A stretch of 27,189 nucleotides of DNA from an uncultured Bacillus sp. (GCF_946478885.1 NZ_CAMLDX010000044.1:1-27189), one strand, 5' to 3'; shown: positions 15,218 to 22,911, numbered from the stretch's first letter. Notes: generated by a model from the sequence alone, not told the origin. Numbers and translations: made by a program.

Positions 15218-15273
15218 ACTCACAGCTGATCGCTAACCATTTTCAATTTCTCATGGTTGCTCTAGCTGTGAGT
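15218..15273. repeat. 56-bp long hairpin downstream of the HIBYL-CoA hydrolase gene
   Basis: Perfect outer arms ACTCACAGCT (15218-15227) and AGCTGTGAGT (15264-15273), with further pairing inside (CTAACCAT with ATGGTTGC). There is no T-run on either side; it may be a small palindromic repeat or a processing/termination structure 27 nt after the hydrolase stop. Confidence 0.5.
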
Positions 15274-15299
15274 AATGAATACATTTCCAACACCCCTTT

Positions 15300-16361
15300 T
15301 TATGATTGGACAGATTCAGAGTGATTGAAAAACTTAGTCACTACTTCATCGGTTACATCTGAAAGGTGTTGAAACTCATAATTTGGGGAATGATCTCGAT
15401 CGATAAGAACGGAACGCACACCTTCATAAAAATCTTTATGTTTTAAAAAGTTTTTTGCAAGCAGTAAATCCGTTGCAAAGCATTCTTGCATTGTTTTTTG
15501 TTTGCCGTCGACTAGCTGTTTTAACGTGATCTTCAATGAAAAAGGGGACTTGGAAAGGAGCAGTTCCTTCGCATTCAAGCTAAAATCGCTTCTCTCACTG
15601 TCGAGCGACTGGAGGATCTCTTCTACCGTATCAAATCTAAAATTTTGATCAATCTCTTTTTGATAAGGTGCGAGTTTGCTCTCTTTAGATGGTTCCGTTC
15701 GAAATGTGTCAACCAGCTGATTAAGCTGTTCTACCACTTTTAAACGGCTCCAGTCCGTTTCTTCCACTTTTTCAATAAATTTTTCTAATGCATGACTTTC
15801 CATGTAGAAATCTGCACCTTTCATATACAATACATCAGCAGCCTGAATGACTGATGCCGTTAATGCGAGATAACGCCCTAAGTGTCCATGAGCTTTGTTT
15901 AAAAAATAGGCTCCGCCTACATCGGGAAAGAAACCAATATTCATTTCGGGCATGGACCATTTTGTCCTTTCCGTAACAATTCGATGACTTGCCCCATACG
16001 TCAGACCTACACCTCCACCCATTACGATACCATCCAAACAAGCAATGATTGGCTTCGGAAATTGATAGATAGCCATGTCGACCTTATATTCTTCTTTAAA
16101 AAATCTCTCTGCCTCTTGTAAAGCTGACTCAGGTAAATGCGCTTCATAAAGTGCCTTAATATCCCCTCCAGCACAAAGGCCTTTATGCCCAGCTCCTTTT
16201 ATGACGATGACAGAAACATTATGATCTGTCTTCCATTTTATTAATTTTTCGCCAATCAAGCAGACCATCTTATGTGACAGTGAATTAAGGGCTTTCGGGC
16301 GATTTAGAATAATTGTAGCAACACCATTTAAATTAACTGAAAACAGAACTTCATTTGACAT
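15300..16361 (-). CDS. 3-hydroxyisobutyryl-CoA hydrolase (valine catabolism)
   Basis: 353-residue crotonase-fold enzyme that hydrolyses 3-hydroxyisobutyryl-CoA to free acid, preventing build-up of toxic methacrylyl-CoA intermediates. Motifs: K-G-L-C-A-G-G-D-I-K-A-L-Y-E near residue 60 (oxyanion hole), G-I-V-M-G-G-G-V-G-L near 112, and the hydrolase-type catalytic stretch P-E-M-N-I-G-F-F-P-D-V-G-G near 142. The C-terminal extension and length separate it from ordinary enoyl-CoA hydratases. It follows by 14 nt the remnant of an enoyl-CoA hydratase gene and still has a usable ribosome site (AAGGGAG). Its normal upstream and downstream partners in valine breakdown are damaged here. Confidence 0.93.
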   Translation of the reverse strand: MSNEVLFSVNLNGVATIILNRPKALNSLSHKMVCLIGEKLIKWKTDHNVSVIVIKGAGHKGLCAGGDIKALYEAHLPESALQEAERFFKEEYKVDMAIYQFPKPIIACLDGIVMGGGVGLTYGASHRIVTERTKWSMPEMNIGFFPDVGGAYFLNKAHGHLGRYLALTASVIQAADVLYMKGADFYMESHALEKFIEKVEETDWSRLKVVEQLNQLVDTFRTEPSKESKLAPYQKEIDQNFRFDTVEEILQSLDSERSDFSLNAKELLLSKSPFSLKITLKQLVDGKQKTMQECFATDLLLAKNFLKHKDFYEGVRSVLIDRDHSPNYEFQHLSDVTDEVVTKFFNHSESVQS

Positions 16362-16375
16362 TTAATCTACTCCCT

Positions 16376-16495
16376 TTATGAATGTTTAAAGTCTGGTTTA
16401 CGTTTCTCAACAAATGCATGAATGCCTTCTTTGGCATCGAAAGTCAAGAACAATTCGGCAAATCTTTTGCGTTCCCTTTCTAGTGCTTGTACCTA
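16376..16495 (-). pseudogene. 3' fragment of enoyl-CoA hydratase
   Basis: The frame ends A-L-E-R-E-R-K-R-F-A-E-L-F, then D-A-K-E-G-I-H-A-F-V-E-K-R-K-P-D-F-K at TAA 16376-16378. This is the classic C-terminal tail of the crotonase family (E-G-x-x-A-F-x-E-K-R-x-P-x-F). Only about 39 of roughly 258 codons remain. It continues from a 3-hydroxyisobutyrate dehydrogenase fragment in a different frame, marking a deletion junction near 16495. Confidence 0.88.
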
Positions 16496-16636
16496 TCGTT
16501 CTACCTGATTGATGCAAGGACATTTCGGCTTCCTCGTTCAGGTCCATTCCATAAACAGTAAAGTTGGAACGCAATAAATTTTGCGCCATAGGAAGACCCA
16601 TATTGCCCAAACCGATAAACCCGATTTTTTTCTCAA
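16496..16636 (-). pseudogene. 5' fragment of 3-hydroxyisobutyrate dehydrogenase
   Basis: Encodes K-K-I-G-F-I-G-L-G-N-M-G-L-P-M-A-Q-N-L-L, the NAD-binding glycine-rich loop of the beta-hydroxyacid dehydrogenases. Then comes V-Y-G-M-D-L-N-E-E-A-E, after which similarity is lost at the junction. About 45 of roughly 295 codons survive. The natural start seems to be TTG 16636 behind GGAGTG, but it is out of frame unless the A7 run (16625-16631) had eight bases. The catalytic lysine domain is absent, so no dehydrogenase is made. Confidence 0.85.
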
Positions 16637-16649
16637 GACTTCACTCCAT

Positions 16650-18365
16650 TCACACGATATATTTTTCCTGTTCGCCTATTCTTTCCGCAATTTCACGTTT
16701 TTGAGTAAACGAATTCCTAAAGAGAGGAACAGGAAGGTTGCGAATCTCATCCAATACTCGTTCTCTTTCTCCTTCATCTGATTTTATTGCTGATAAGACG
16801 GACACTGCCATCTCTGCTATTCGACGGAAGCCTTCTTCACAAATGATGTTCGTCATCGATTCTTTTAACCGCTCTTTTTCTTTCTCACTCTTTTGGATCG
16901 CTTTTTCAGTTCGAACCACAGCAGACTCCATCACATGGATTTCTTTCTTCATGTCGGCGAGCAGACGCGAATATTCCTGCTCCTGCTGGATTTTAATAGG
17001 AGAATGGGTCAGTGCTTGTAAAGATTGGCAGAGAAGTCGATACGAGAGCTGAATGAATTGCTGATTTCGGCTACCTTGTTTATTCATGATAGTCTCAACA
17101 CTTATTCCATTGTTTTGCTTCGTAATCTTCATTAGAAGCTTGGCAATTGTCAGGCGGTTTATCTCGTTTGTCCCTTCAAAAATCCGGCTGATCCGCGCAT
17201 CTCGATATAATCGTTCCACCTCATACTCTTGCATGTATCCGTAACCACCATGAATCTGTACCGCCTCATCTACAATCCGGCCAAGTGCTTCGGAGCAGTT
17301 TACTTTATTGATTGCACATTCCGATGCATAGTTTGCTAGTTTACTTATTTTTTCGTCTAATGGAACGGAAGAATCAAACAGATTATCCAATCTGTTTGCC
17401 GTCCTGTAGGCGGCACTTTCCGCTCCATAAATCGAAATTGCCATATCCGCAATCTTTTCTTGGATCATGGAAAAACTGATAAGCGGCTTGTCAAACTGTT
17501 TACGTAGTTTGGCATGGCACACGGCAAGCTTCAACGCTTGTTTCGCAGTGCCAATATTCGAGAACGCCAGTTTTAATCGAGCCAAATTTAAAATGTTTAA
17601 TGCCACATGATGCCCTTTCCCAATTTCTCCTAACACATTCTCTATTGGTATTCTGACCTCATCTAAGATTAAGGTTGCTGTCGATGAACCTTTAATTCCC
17701 ATCTTTTTCTCTTCTGGTCCTACCGAAACTCCATCAAATGTCCTCTCCACGATGAACGCAGTCATACCTTTATTCGTTTTCGCAAAGACGATATATACAT
17801 CAGCAATTTGTGCGTTCGTGATCCACTGTTTTTCACCGTTTAATATCCAGGCTGATTGCTGCCCGTTCAAGACAGCCGTCATTTTTGAATTTAAGGCGTC
17901 GGATCCAGCATTAGACTCTGTCAAGGCAAACGCTCCAATCCATTCTCCTGATACAAGCTTCGGCAGGTATTCTTGCTTTTGTTTCTCTGTTCCATAATAA
18001 ACGAATGGCAATGTCCCTGCTCCCGCATGAATATTAAAGGAGACGCTAAACGATCCTCCGGCTCCCATTTTCTCGGCTACAAGTCCTGAAAGCTTTTTGC
18101 CTTGAGACAGACCTCCATATTCTTCTGGAACTTCAATACTGAGTAAGCCAAGATCTCCCGCCTCTTTAAACAATTTTTCTACGTTCTTATACTCTTGCCG
18201 ATCAATTGATTCAAGAAGAGGGATTACTTCGTTTCTAACAAATAACTCTGTGGTTTTTGAAATGAGTTGATCTTCTTCACTAAAATCTTCTGGTGTAAAT
18301 ATTCCAGCTTCCGCTTCAAGTTGAGAACTAAAGGGGTCATCCCATCGAAGTTCTGCTTCACCCAT
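16650..18365 (-). CDS. Acyl-CoA dehydrogenase (FadE-like, extended C-terminus)
   Basis: 571-residue FAD enzyme that oxidises acyl-CoA to 2-enoyl-CoA. Visible motifs: F-A-L-T-E-S-N-A-G-S-D (FAD/substrate loop), W-I-T-N-A-Q-I-A-D, Q-I-H-G-G-Y-G-Y and the catalytic-base segment R-I-F-E-G-T-N-E-I-N-R. The roughly 170-residue helical C-terminal extension beyond the about 380-residue core resembles VLCAD and Bacillus FadE. ATG 18365 is preferred to GTG 18386 because GAGGAA sits 8 nt before it. It heads a minus-strand set with valine-catabolism pieces, so branched-chain acyl-CoA could be the substrate, but chain length is not decided by sequence. Confidence 0.93.
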   Translation of the reverse strand: MGEAELRWDDPFSSQLEAEAGIFTPEDFSEEDQLISKTTELFVRNEVIPLLESIDRQEYKNVEKLFKEAGDLGLLSIEVPEEYGGLSQGKKLSGLVAEKMGAGGSFSVSFNIHAGAGTLPFVYYGTEKQKQEYLPKLVSGEWIGAFALTESNAGSDALNSKMTAVLNGQQSAWILNGEKQWITNAQIADVYIVFAKTNKGMTAFIVERTFDGVSVGPEEKKMGIKGSSTATLILDEVRIPIENVLGEIGKGHHVALNILNLARLKLAFSNIGTAKQALKLAVCHAKLRKQFDKPLISFSMIQEKIADMAISIYGAESAAYRTANRLDNLFDSSVPLDEKISKLANYASECAINKVNCSEALGRIVDEAVQIHGGYGYMQEYEVERLYRDARISRIFEGTNEINRLTIAKLLMKITKQNNGISVETIMNKQGSRNQQFIQLSYRLLCQSLQALTHSPIKIQQEQEYSRLLADMKKEIHVMESAVVRTEKAIQKSEKEKERLKESMTNIICEEGFRRIAEMAVSVLSAIKSDEGERERVLDEIRNLPVPLFRNSFTQKREIAERIGEQEKYIV

Positions 18366-18466
18366 CACTTTCTTCCTCGCTTTCACGTTTTAGTATCGAC
18401 TGTAAAAAAGGCGCCGAATCTTTTCTTCCCTTCATACAAATCTTTGCCCTTGTTTAAGGTGCATTT

Positions 18467-18772
18467 TTACAAATTATGTTCTTTAATAAGGACCGTTTGT
18501 GCCATTTCTTTATCCAAATTTTCAAAGCCATACAGGATATCATGTCATACAGCTCACTTCTAGTCTGCATTTCCTGTATTGCATCTCTTTGTAAGCCTCC
18601 CTTTATTGAATAGCTGAACATCCGTTCATAAGCGGTTGCTGCTATCCGAAGCCGAGTAGATAACCATCTGATAACCCATGCCCTGGAATTCTTCGGTTAT
18701 GTAGGAAAAAGTCTTTCCAAACTCGGTTATGTAGGTAAGCAGGGGAACATGATACTCCTGCCAGGCGCACAT
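18467..18772 (-). pseudogene. 3' fragment of methylisocitrate lyase (PrpB/MmgF)
   Basis: Three frames spell the C-terminal third of the family: V-P-L-L-T-Y-I-T-E-F-G-K-T and E-F-Q-G-M-G-Y-Q-M-V-I-Y in one, L-R-I-A-A-T-A-Y-E-R-M-F and A-I-Q-E-M-Q-T-R-S-E-L-Y-D in the second, Y-G-F-E-N-L-D-K-E-M-A-Q-T-V-L in the third. The first shift fits a loss of about 8 nt near 18640 (where P-V-T-S is expected); the second fits one missing base near 18530. The N-terminal two thirds with the catalytic residues are gone. The enzyme splits 2-methylisocitrate in propionyl-CoA breakdown. Confidence 0.8.
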
Positions 18773-18800
18773 AAAAAACAACTTCCAAAAAGAAGTTGTT
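18773..18800 (-). terminator. Rho-independent terminator
   Basis: On the minus strand AACAACTTC-TTTTTG-GAAGTTGTT is followed by TTTT. It sits about 105 nt after the riboswitch aptamer and ends exactly where the methylisocitrate lyase remnant begins. It may be the expression platform or the terminator of a lost gene. A smaller CATGTTT/AAACATG hairpin lies between (18828-18853). Confidence 0.8.
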
Positions 18801-18904
18801 AAGAGATCGAACAGATACTTAAATAAACATGTTTTATCCCATAAACAAACATGCTCTAATTGCTCGCACTTAACACCCCCTATCCTCGTAGGTATTGTGT
18901 ACGC

Positions 18905-19085
18905 TGAAACAGGCAGGTCTCCTGGCTTTTGGTCATCACTATTCGAACCTTCCCATCCTCATATAGCTGAAGACAGTGGCTATTTCGAATCGCTCTCAAA
19001 TACAGTTGCGGGACAGCGTCGGATTCTAACCGAACTTCCCTTTTAGTAGACGATAAAACTAATCAATCTACACCTGGTTCTACAG
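18905..19085 (-). promoter_or_regulatory. Cobalamin (B12) riboswitch
   Basis: The minus strand contains the ordered conserved parts of the AdoCbl-type aptamer: GGGAAGTTCGGTTAGAATCC, GACGCTGTCCCGCAACTGT, GCCACTG, and the B12 box AAGCCAGGAGACCTGCCTG ending near 18908. A helix P1 forms between AACCAGGT (about 19072) and ACCTGCCTGTT. Normally it controls cobalamin synthesis or uptake genes, or B12-independent isoenzymes. Here the downstream gene is missing: only a short leader with an 11-codon frame, a terminator and a methylisocitrate lyase remnant follow. Confidence 0.93.
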
Positions 19086-19105
19086 TTATTTAATTGCCTA
19101 TGTCA

Positions 19106-19134
19106 AATATAGCAAATATTATGATAATTCGCAA
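19106..19134 (-). promoter_or_regulatory. Promoter of the cobalamin riboswitch RNA
   Basis: TTGCGA (19129-19134), exactly 17 nt, then TATATT (19106-19111) on the minus strand. The start would be near 19099, just before the aptamer. Confidence 0.6.
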
Positions 19135-19263
19135 TTATTAACCATGTTCTAGCAACTACTCCTAATCCCTAAGTACCTCTCCTACCTTATTTTGCTCCAT
19201 TCATTCTAATACTATCTCTAGTGCTTGATGTACATTTCTCCTCAAAAAAGCCCTGCAAACAGC

Positions 19264-19299
19264 TAAAAAAAGCAGGGTATATTCCTGAATCCCCTGCTT
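19264..19299 (-). terminator. Rho-independent terminator of the dioxygenase gene
   Basis: Minus strand AAGCAGGG ... CCCTGCT followed by T7. A second possible hairpin reuses CCCTGC with GCAGGG and another T-run (to about 19235), so termination should be strong. Confidence 0.8.
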
Positions 19300-19325
19300 G
19301 CTCATCTTTTCCCCTATTCTATTTT

Positions 19326-20243
19326 TTATGAATTTATTTTTGTAGATTCTTCTGCAAGAAGTTTCCCGTATTTTGCAAATCCCGGCTGTGGGCTGCCCCC
19401 CCATTCATCAAGCGTAAGTACAGTTGGCTCTAAGCGACGCGGCTCTCTCGCCCCGACTTCAGGGAATTCCTCCATGCCTTGACTATACTCGACCGTAATA
19501 CCATCCGGATCTGCAAAGTAAAGGAAAATACTCCCTGATGGATGATGCCTTCCCGGTCCAAAAAGGATCGGAACATTGCGTTTATTTAAACGATTTACTT
19601 GCTTACCGATATCGTCAACTGTTTTTACTTTAAAAGCAACGTGATTTAGGATATTTTCCGGTCCTTCAGTAATGGCAAATGAATGGTGATATGGATTCGG
19701 GAAACATCGAAGCCATGCCCAAGAAGTTTCTCTGCCTGCTGTATCCGACACCTTAAAATTCATTTGATTAACAAAGAAGTCATAATATTCATTAAAGTTC
19801 GGTGTTTCATAAACAATGTGAAGCAAACATTCAATATCAAGTCCGTTCGTCGAAGTGTATGGAAAGCCCATTTGCATGATATCAGCATAAATTTCATGTG
19901 TTAACCCTAACACCGGGTCCTTGAATCTTAATGTTCTGCCCTGTGCCAGCTTTTGTGCTTGTTCTGCACTTAATTCAACAGGATTTAATCCTTGCTCTTG
20001 TAAATAGAGGAATGCTTCATCAAATTGTGAAGCACTTGCTAGTTCAAATGCCACTCTTTTTAAACCTGGTTCTGTCCCTTGTTCCAGAATCAGATTGTGG
20101 TGATCAAAACTGCTTCGGAGGTAAACGCTTCCACCGTCACGTTCAACAAATTCCATTCCCACAACATTTGTGTAAAAATCCAAAGACTTTTCTAAATCTG
20201 TGACACTGAGGACACCATAACCTAATTTCTTATAACGTAGCAA
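19326..20243 (-). CDS. Type I extradiol ring-cleavage dioxygenase (VOC fold, two domains)
   Basis: 305 residues with two tandem VOC modules. The C-terminal module carries the Fe(II) triad: His in L-L-H-I-V-Y-E (residue 142), His in L-N-H-V-A-F-K (201) and Glu in I-T-V-E-Y-S-Q-G (252); H-H-S-F-A-I supplies the nearby second-shell histidine. Such enzymes open catechol or 2,3-dihydroxybiphenyl-like rings at the meta position. TTG 20243 is chosen because GGAGG sits 8 nt before it; the in-frame ATG 20258 would place that ribosome site inside the coding region. It stands alone with its own terminator, without visible aromatic-pathway partners, so the substrate is open. Confidence 0.9.
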   Translation of the reverse strand: MLRYKKLGYGVLSVTDLEKSLDFYTNVVGMEFVERDGGSVYLRSSFDHHNLILEQGTEPGLKRVAFELASASQFDEAFLYLQEQGLNPVELSAEQAQKLAQGRTLRFKDPVLGLTHEIYADIMQMGFPYTSTNGLDIECLLHIVYETPNFNEYYDFFVNQMNFKVSDTAGRETSWAWLRCFPNPYHHSFAITEGPENILNHVAFKVKTVDDIGKQVNRLNKRNVPILFGPGRHHPSGSIFLYFADPDGITVEYSQGMEEFPEVGAREPRRLEPTVLTLDEWGGSPQPGFAKYGKLLAEESTKINS

Positions 20244-20361
20244 CCCATATTCCTCCATTCAGAATTATTAAAATATATTTTAATTTTAAATTATTTAAAA
20301 TATTAAGTCTAATCACTCTTTTTTTATAATCAATAGGAAAATCACAAATATTATTTAGAAG

Positions 20362-20484
20362 TACTATTTCAATAGACCGGCGACTTCAGTTGAAGTAATC
20401 ACCTTCAAGGTCTCCGAACGAAATAAATATGAAGGAGGTACTAATCCAATCGAAACGGCAATATTAGATGCCGGAAAGCAATAA
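20362..20484 (+). pseudogene. Unrecognised 3' coding remnant
   Basis: A 40-codon frame opens after TAG without a start codon and reads S-V-E-V-I-T-F-K-V-S-E-R-N-K-Y-E-G-G-T-N, then P-I-E-T-A-I-L-D-A-G-K-Q and TAA. The stop overlaps a perfect 10-bp hairpin, as at real gene ends. I do not recognise the family; it looks like the tail of a deleted plus-strand gene. Confidence 0.35.
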
Positions 20485-20514
20485 ATCTGGAAAGAGCACC
20501 CTCCTTCCAGATTT
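20483..20514. terminator. Perfect 10-bp hairpin between convergent genes
   Basis: AAATCTGGAA (20483-20492) and TTCCAGATTT (20505-20514) pair fully. AT-rich ends on both strands suit bidirectional termination, though no long T-run follows. Confidence 0.6.
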
Positions 20515-20566
20515 GCTTCAAAACATTTACTGTTTTTTAAATTCATTTCCCCATACAACCCCGGAA

Positions 20567-21343
20567 TTATTCAATCACACCAGTACTTTTAATGCCATCC
20601 TTCACATTCACATCAAATGTTAATTTCGGAAATATATCTTCTTTCCACTCCGTAAATGTATCATAATTATGAATTCTTGTTGCCTTATTCCGCAAACCAA
20701 AACCTAATGGATCCGCATGATTTTCCTTCAGTTTGGATAAGAACTCCTTTATCCAATTTTCTACTACCTTACTTGCCGTCTCACTAAACTGAGTCAAATC
20801 CTCTGCAGAAACGTGGGCATTAGACTCTTCAATAATACCAGCCATATCTAATTGGTATTTGATAGAAGGTAACCGTTAACGACGGCTGGTGGTAGCGCTG
20901 CCGAATCAAATTTAGATTAGTTGAAAGATCCTCGCTTAAAGCTAATTCCGACCCCTGAATCGTCGGTTCCAATTTTACCGAAAAAACCGGATCTGTATGA
21001 ACTTTTATTATATCAATCAGAAAGATCTCATCTTGAACAAAAACGGTAACACTGCCTTTCGTCAGCTCTGCAGTAATCTGTTCTTTTCCTTCTATTTCCT
21101 GCTGATATGGCAATGATGTTAAATAAGCCTTTAAATGCTCCTTCGAGGATAGTTCAAAAAAGGGACGATAATATCTTTATGCAATTGCTCGCCATCAACA
21201 ACGGTTTTAATATAAATCAATATGGCTTCTCTGTCTTCTACCTGAATTTCTTTATGAACTAAATCAAAGGAAGATTCAAACCTCTGAACCAGCCAATTCC
21301 GAGTATCCTCTACGTTTTTTATCGATTTACTCTTTTTCCACAA
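20567..21343 (-). pseudogene. Collapsed germinant receptor operon: gerAA 5' part joined to gerAC 3' part
   Basis: TTG 21343 (after AGGGGG) starts S-K-S-I-K-N-V-E-D-T-R-N-W-L, the GerAA N-terminal domain, through V-H-K-E-I-Q-V-E-D-R-E-A. A missing T in the T6 run (21156-21161) shifts the frame; the next frame continues L-S-S-K-E-H-L-K-A-Y and N-L-N-L-I-R-Q-R-Y-H, still GerAA. Near 20850 similarity switches, in a third frame, to the GerAC C-terminus: D-P-L-G-F-G-L-R and I-F-P-K-L-T-F-D-V-N-V-K then G-V-I-E. The GerAA membrane domain, all of GerAB and most of GerAC are absent. No receptor can be made here. Confidence 0.85.
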
Positions 21344-21572
21344 ATGACTTCCCCCTTTCTGTTCATTTGTGCTCCAGACCATTCCATTTTTTCGATCAAT
21401 ATGTTACTTTTTCGAAAGGAGGTCTTAGTACTGAACATGTTTATCGTTTCCCATTACGGAAAAATGATTAAATAAAAAGAAATAACAGTCGCAGCAATAG
21501 GCTGGAAGTAGTATGCTTTATGGTATGGTATAGTATTTTATTATGATAATGTGAAAACAATTGGAGGATACA

Positions 21573-21887
21573 ATGAAACAAGTTAAAACAGAACAAGAAT
21601 ACTTTGAACAAATTAACCGGGAGCAATTAACTGTCGGGATTTTTACTACTAATTGGTGCCCGGATTGCAAACGTTTGGAATTGTTTATTGACGAAATAAT
21701 TGGAGAAAATGAGGATAAACAATGGTTTACGATCGACCGTGATGAATTCCGGCAGATTTCAGAAGACCAGCAAGTGATGGGAATTCCTTCTTTACTTGTT
21801 TTTAAAAATGGAGAAAAGCTTGCCCATCTGCACAGTGCAAATGCGAAAACTCCTGATGAGGTAAGAGAATTTTTGAAGAATTTATAA
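21573..21887 (+). CDS. Thioredoxin family protein (YtpP/YusE-like)
   Basis: 104-residue single-domain thioredoxin fold. The redox motif is W-C-P-D-C (instead of W-C-G-P-C) near residue 30, and the cis-proline loop is M-G-I-P-S-L-L-V-F near 70. The W-C-P-D-C variant is typical of the small Bacillus thioredoxin-like proteins YtpP and YusE, thought to handle thiol reduction or bacillithiol-related oxidation in the cytosol. ATG 21573 is the start, with GGAGG 5 nt upstream; the frame-extending TTG overlaps that site. It is monocistronic. Confidence 0.92.
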   Translation: MKQVKTEQEYFEQINREQLTVGIFTTNWCPDCKRLELFIDEIIGENEDKQWFTIDRDEFRQISEDQQVMGIPSLLVFKNGEKLAHLHSANAKTPDEVREFLKNL

Positions 21888-22263
21888 TTGCGCATGAATC
21901 TTGTTTTGTGCAGTAAATCTCCTCAGATCAAAGAAAAAAAGCGTAGCTTGTAATGTTTCTTATTTGTTGAACGGTCAAAATCGCTGTTATGATTAGGCCG
22001 GAAAGGTGATTTTGCCAGATAGCCAGTTTCCTATTTTTCAATCTTCCTATAATAGGTTTCGTCCAAAGAACTTGCAAACTTTCGCATGTTCTTTATTCAG
22101 GATTCAAATACAGTTGGCTCTTTCTAGGTACATGATTTTCGATTGATTGGCTCATATTAAAGAGAACAGATGGCCAATCTGCTTTCGTCGTCAGGTTCTT
22201 CATATCAGCCTTTACGACTATCAGTTTTTCTAAAATTGGACTTCTGAAAAGAGGCGATAGTTC
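21888..22263. other. Intergenic region, probable decayed sequence
   Basis: No gene that I can support. A minus frame of 67 codons (22093-22296) reads protein-like (E-L-S-P-L-F-R-S-P-I-L-E-K-L, then M-S-Q-S-I-E-N-H-V-P-R-K) but has no ribosome site, matches nothing I know and overlaps the next gene head-on; it may be a relic. Confidence 0.3.
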
Positions 22264-22806
22264 TTGATAAACGCATTGTTGATCATAATGATGCAACTTA
22301 TTATCGTTCCACTCACTACATTGAGAACCATTTTTCTTGTCAAAAATGAAATCAGAAATGCTTCTTTACTAGGAGGAATGGAAGCACTTATCTATGTTAT
22401 CAGTCTTGGGATTATTTTCTCAGATCTTTCTAATTATTTAAATATGATTGCCTACGCTGTTGGTTATTCCGGAGGGATTATTCTTGGCGGTTATATTGAA
22501 AGGAAACTGGCTATTGGCTACCGTACCGTTAATGTAAGCTTATTGGAGAAAGATGATGAGTTAATTAGCAAACTAAGGACGGAAGGATTTGGTGTAACCT
22601 TATTTATAGGGGAGGGACGAGATGGAAATAAAAGATATCGACTGGATATTGTAGTGAAAAGAAACAGAGAGCAAGAATTAATGAATCTGTTAAATGAAAA
22701 AGCTCCAAAAGCCTTTATTGTTTCATATGAACCAACGAGCTTTAAAGGAGGATATATTGTCAAAGGCATGAAAAAAGCGATCGCAAAGGAAAAAAAGGAT
22801 GCCTGA
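22264..22806 (+). CDS. UPF0316/DUF2179 membrane protein (YebE-like)
   Basis: 180 residues: three N-terminal membrane segments (around 3-22, 38-58 and 62-80) and then a cytoplasmic DUF2179-type alpha/beta domain (V-S-L-L-E-K-D-D-E-L and V-K-R-N-R-E-Q-E-L). Family-typical motifs are R-T-I-F-L-V-K-N and Y-S-G-G-I-I-L-G-G-Y-I-E-R-K-L-A-I-G. It starts at TTG 22264, about 10 nt after GAGG; downstream ATGs would delete part of the first membrane helix. The function is unknown. A 16-bp perfect hairpin terminates the transcript. Confidence 0.88.
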   Translation: MINALLIIMMQLIIVPLTTLRTIFLVKNEIRNASLLGGMEALIYVISLGIIFSDLSNYLNMIAYAVGYSGGIILGGYIERKLAIGYRTVNVSLLEKDDELISKLRTEGFGVTLFIGEGRDGNKRYRLDIVVKRNREQELMNLLNEKAPKAFIVSYEPTSFKGGYIVKGMKKAIAKEKKDA

Positions 22807-22821
22807 TCTGACACTTCTAAA

Positions 22822-22869
22822 AACGACATAATTCGACAATTATTTTGATTATCGTCGAATTATGTCGTT
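22822..22869 (+). terminator. Strong 16-bp perfect hairpin terminator
   Basis: AACGACATAATTCGAC (22822-22837) and GTCGAATTATGTCGTT (22854-22869) pair perfectly around a 16-nt AT-rich loop, with AATTATAATTTT following. It lies 16 nt after the YebE-like stop. Confidence 0.75.
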
Positions 22870-22911
22870 AATTATAATTTTCAAAAAACCTTTTCTGATA
22901 TATACACTGTG

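Noticed and set aside
20243..20258. ATG 20258 as the dioxygenase start.
   Set aside because: Its second to fourth codons are the GGAGG ribosome site for TTG 20243, which fits the family N-terminus better.
21410..21470. A short plus-strand ORF after AAGGAGGT near 21420 (12-15 codons).
   Set aside because: The ribosome site is strong but no well-spaced start codon follows, and the peptide is too short to support.
22093..22296. A 67-codon minus-strand ORF as a real gene.
   Set aside because: It lacks a ribosome site, collides with the YebE-like start on the other strand and matches no family that I know. It is kept only as a possible relic.
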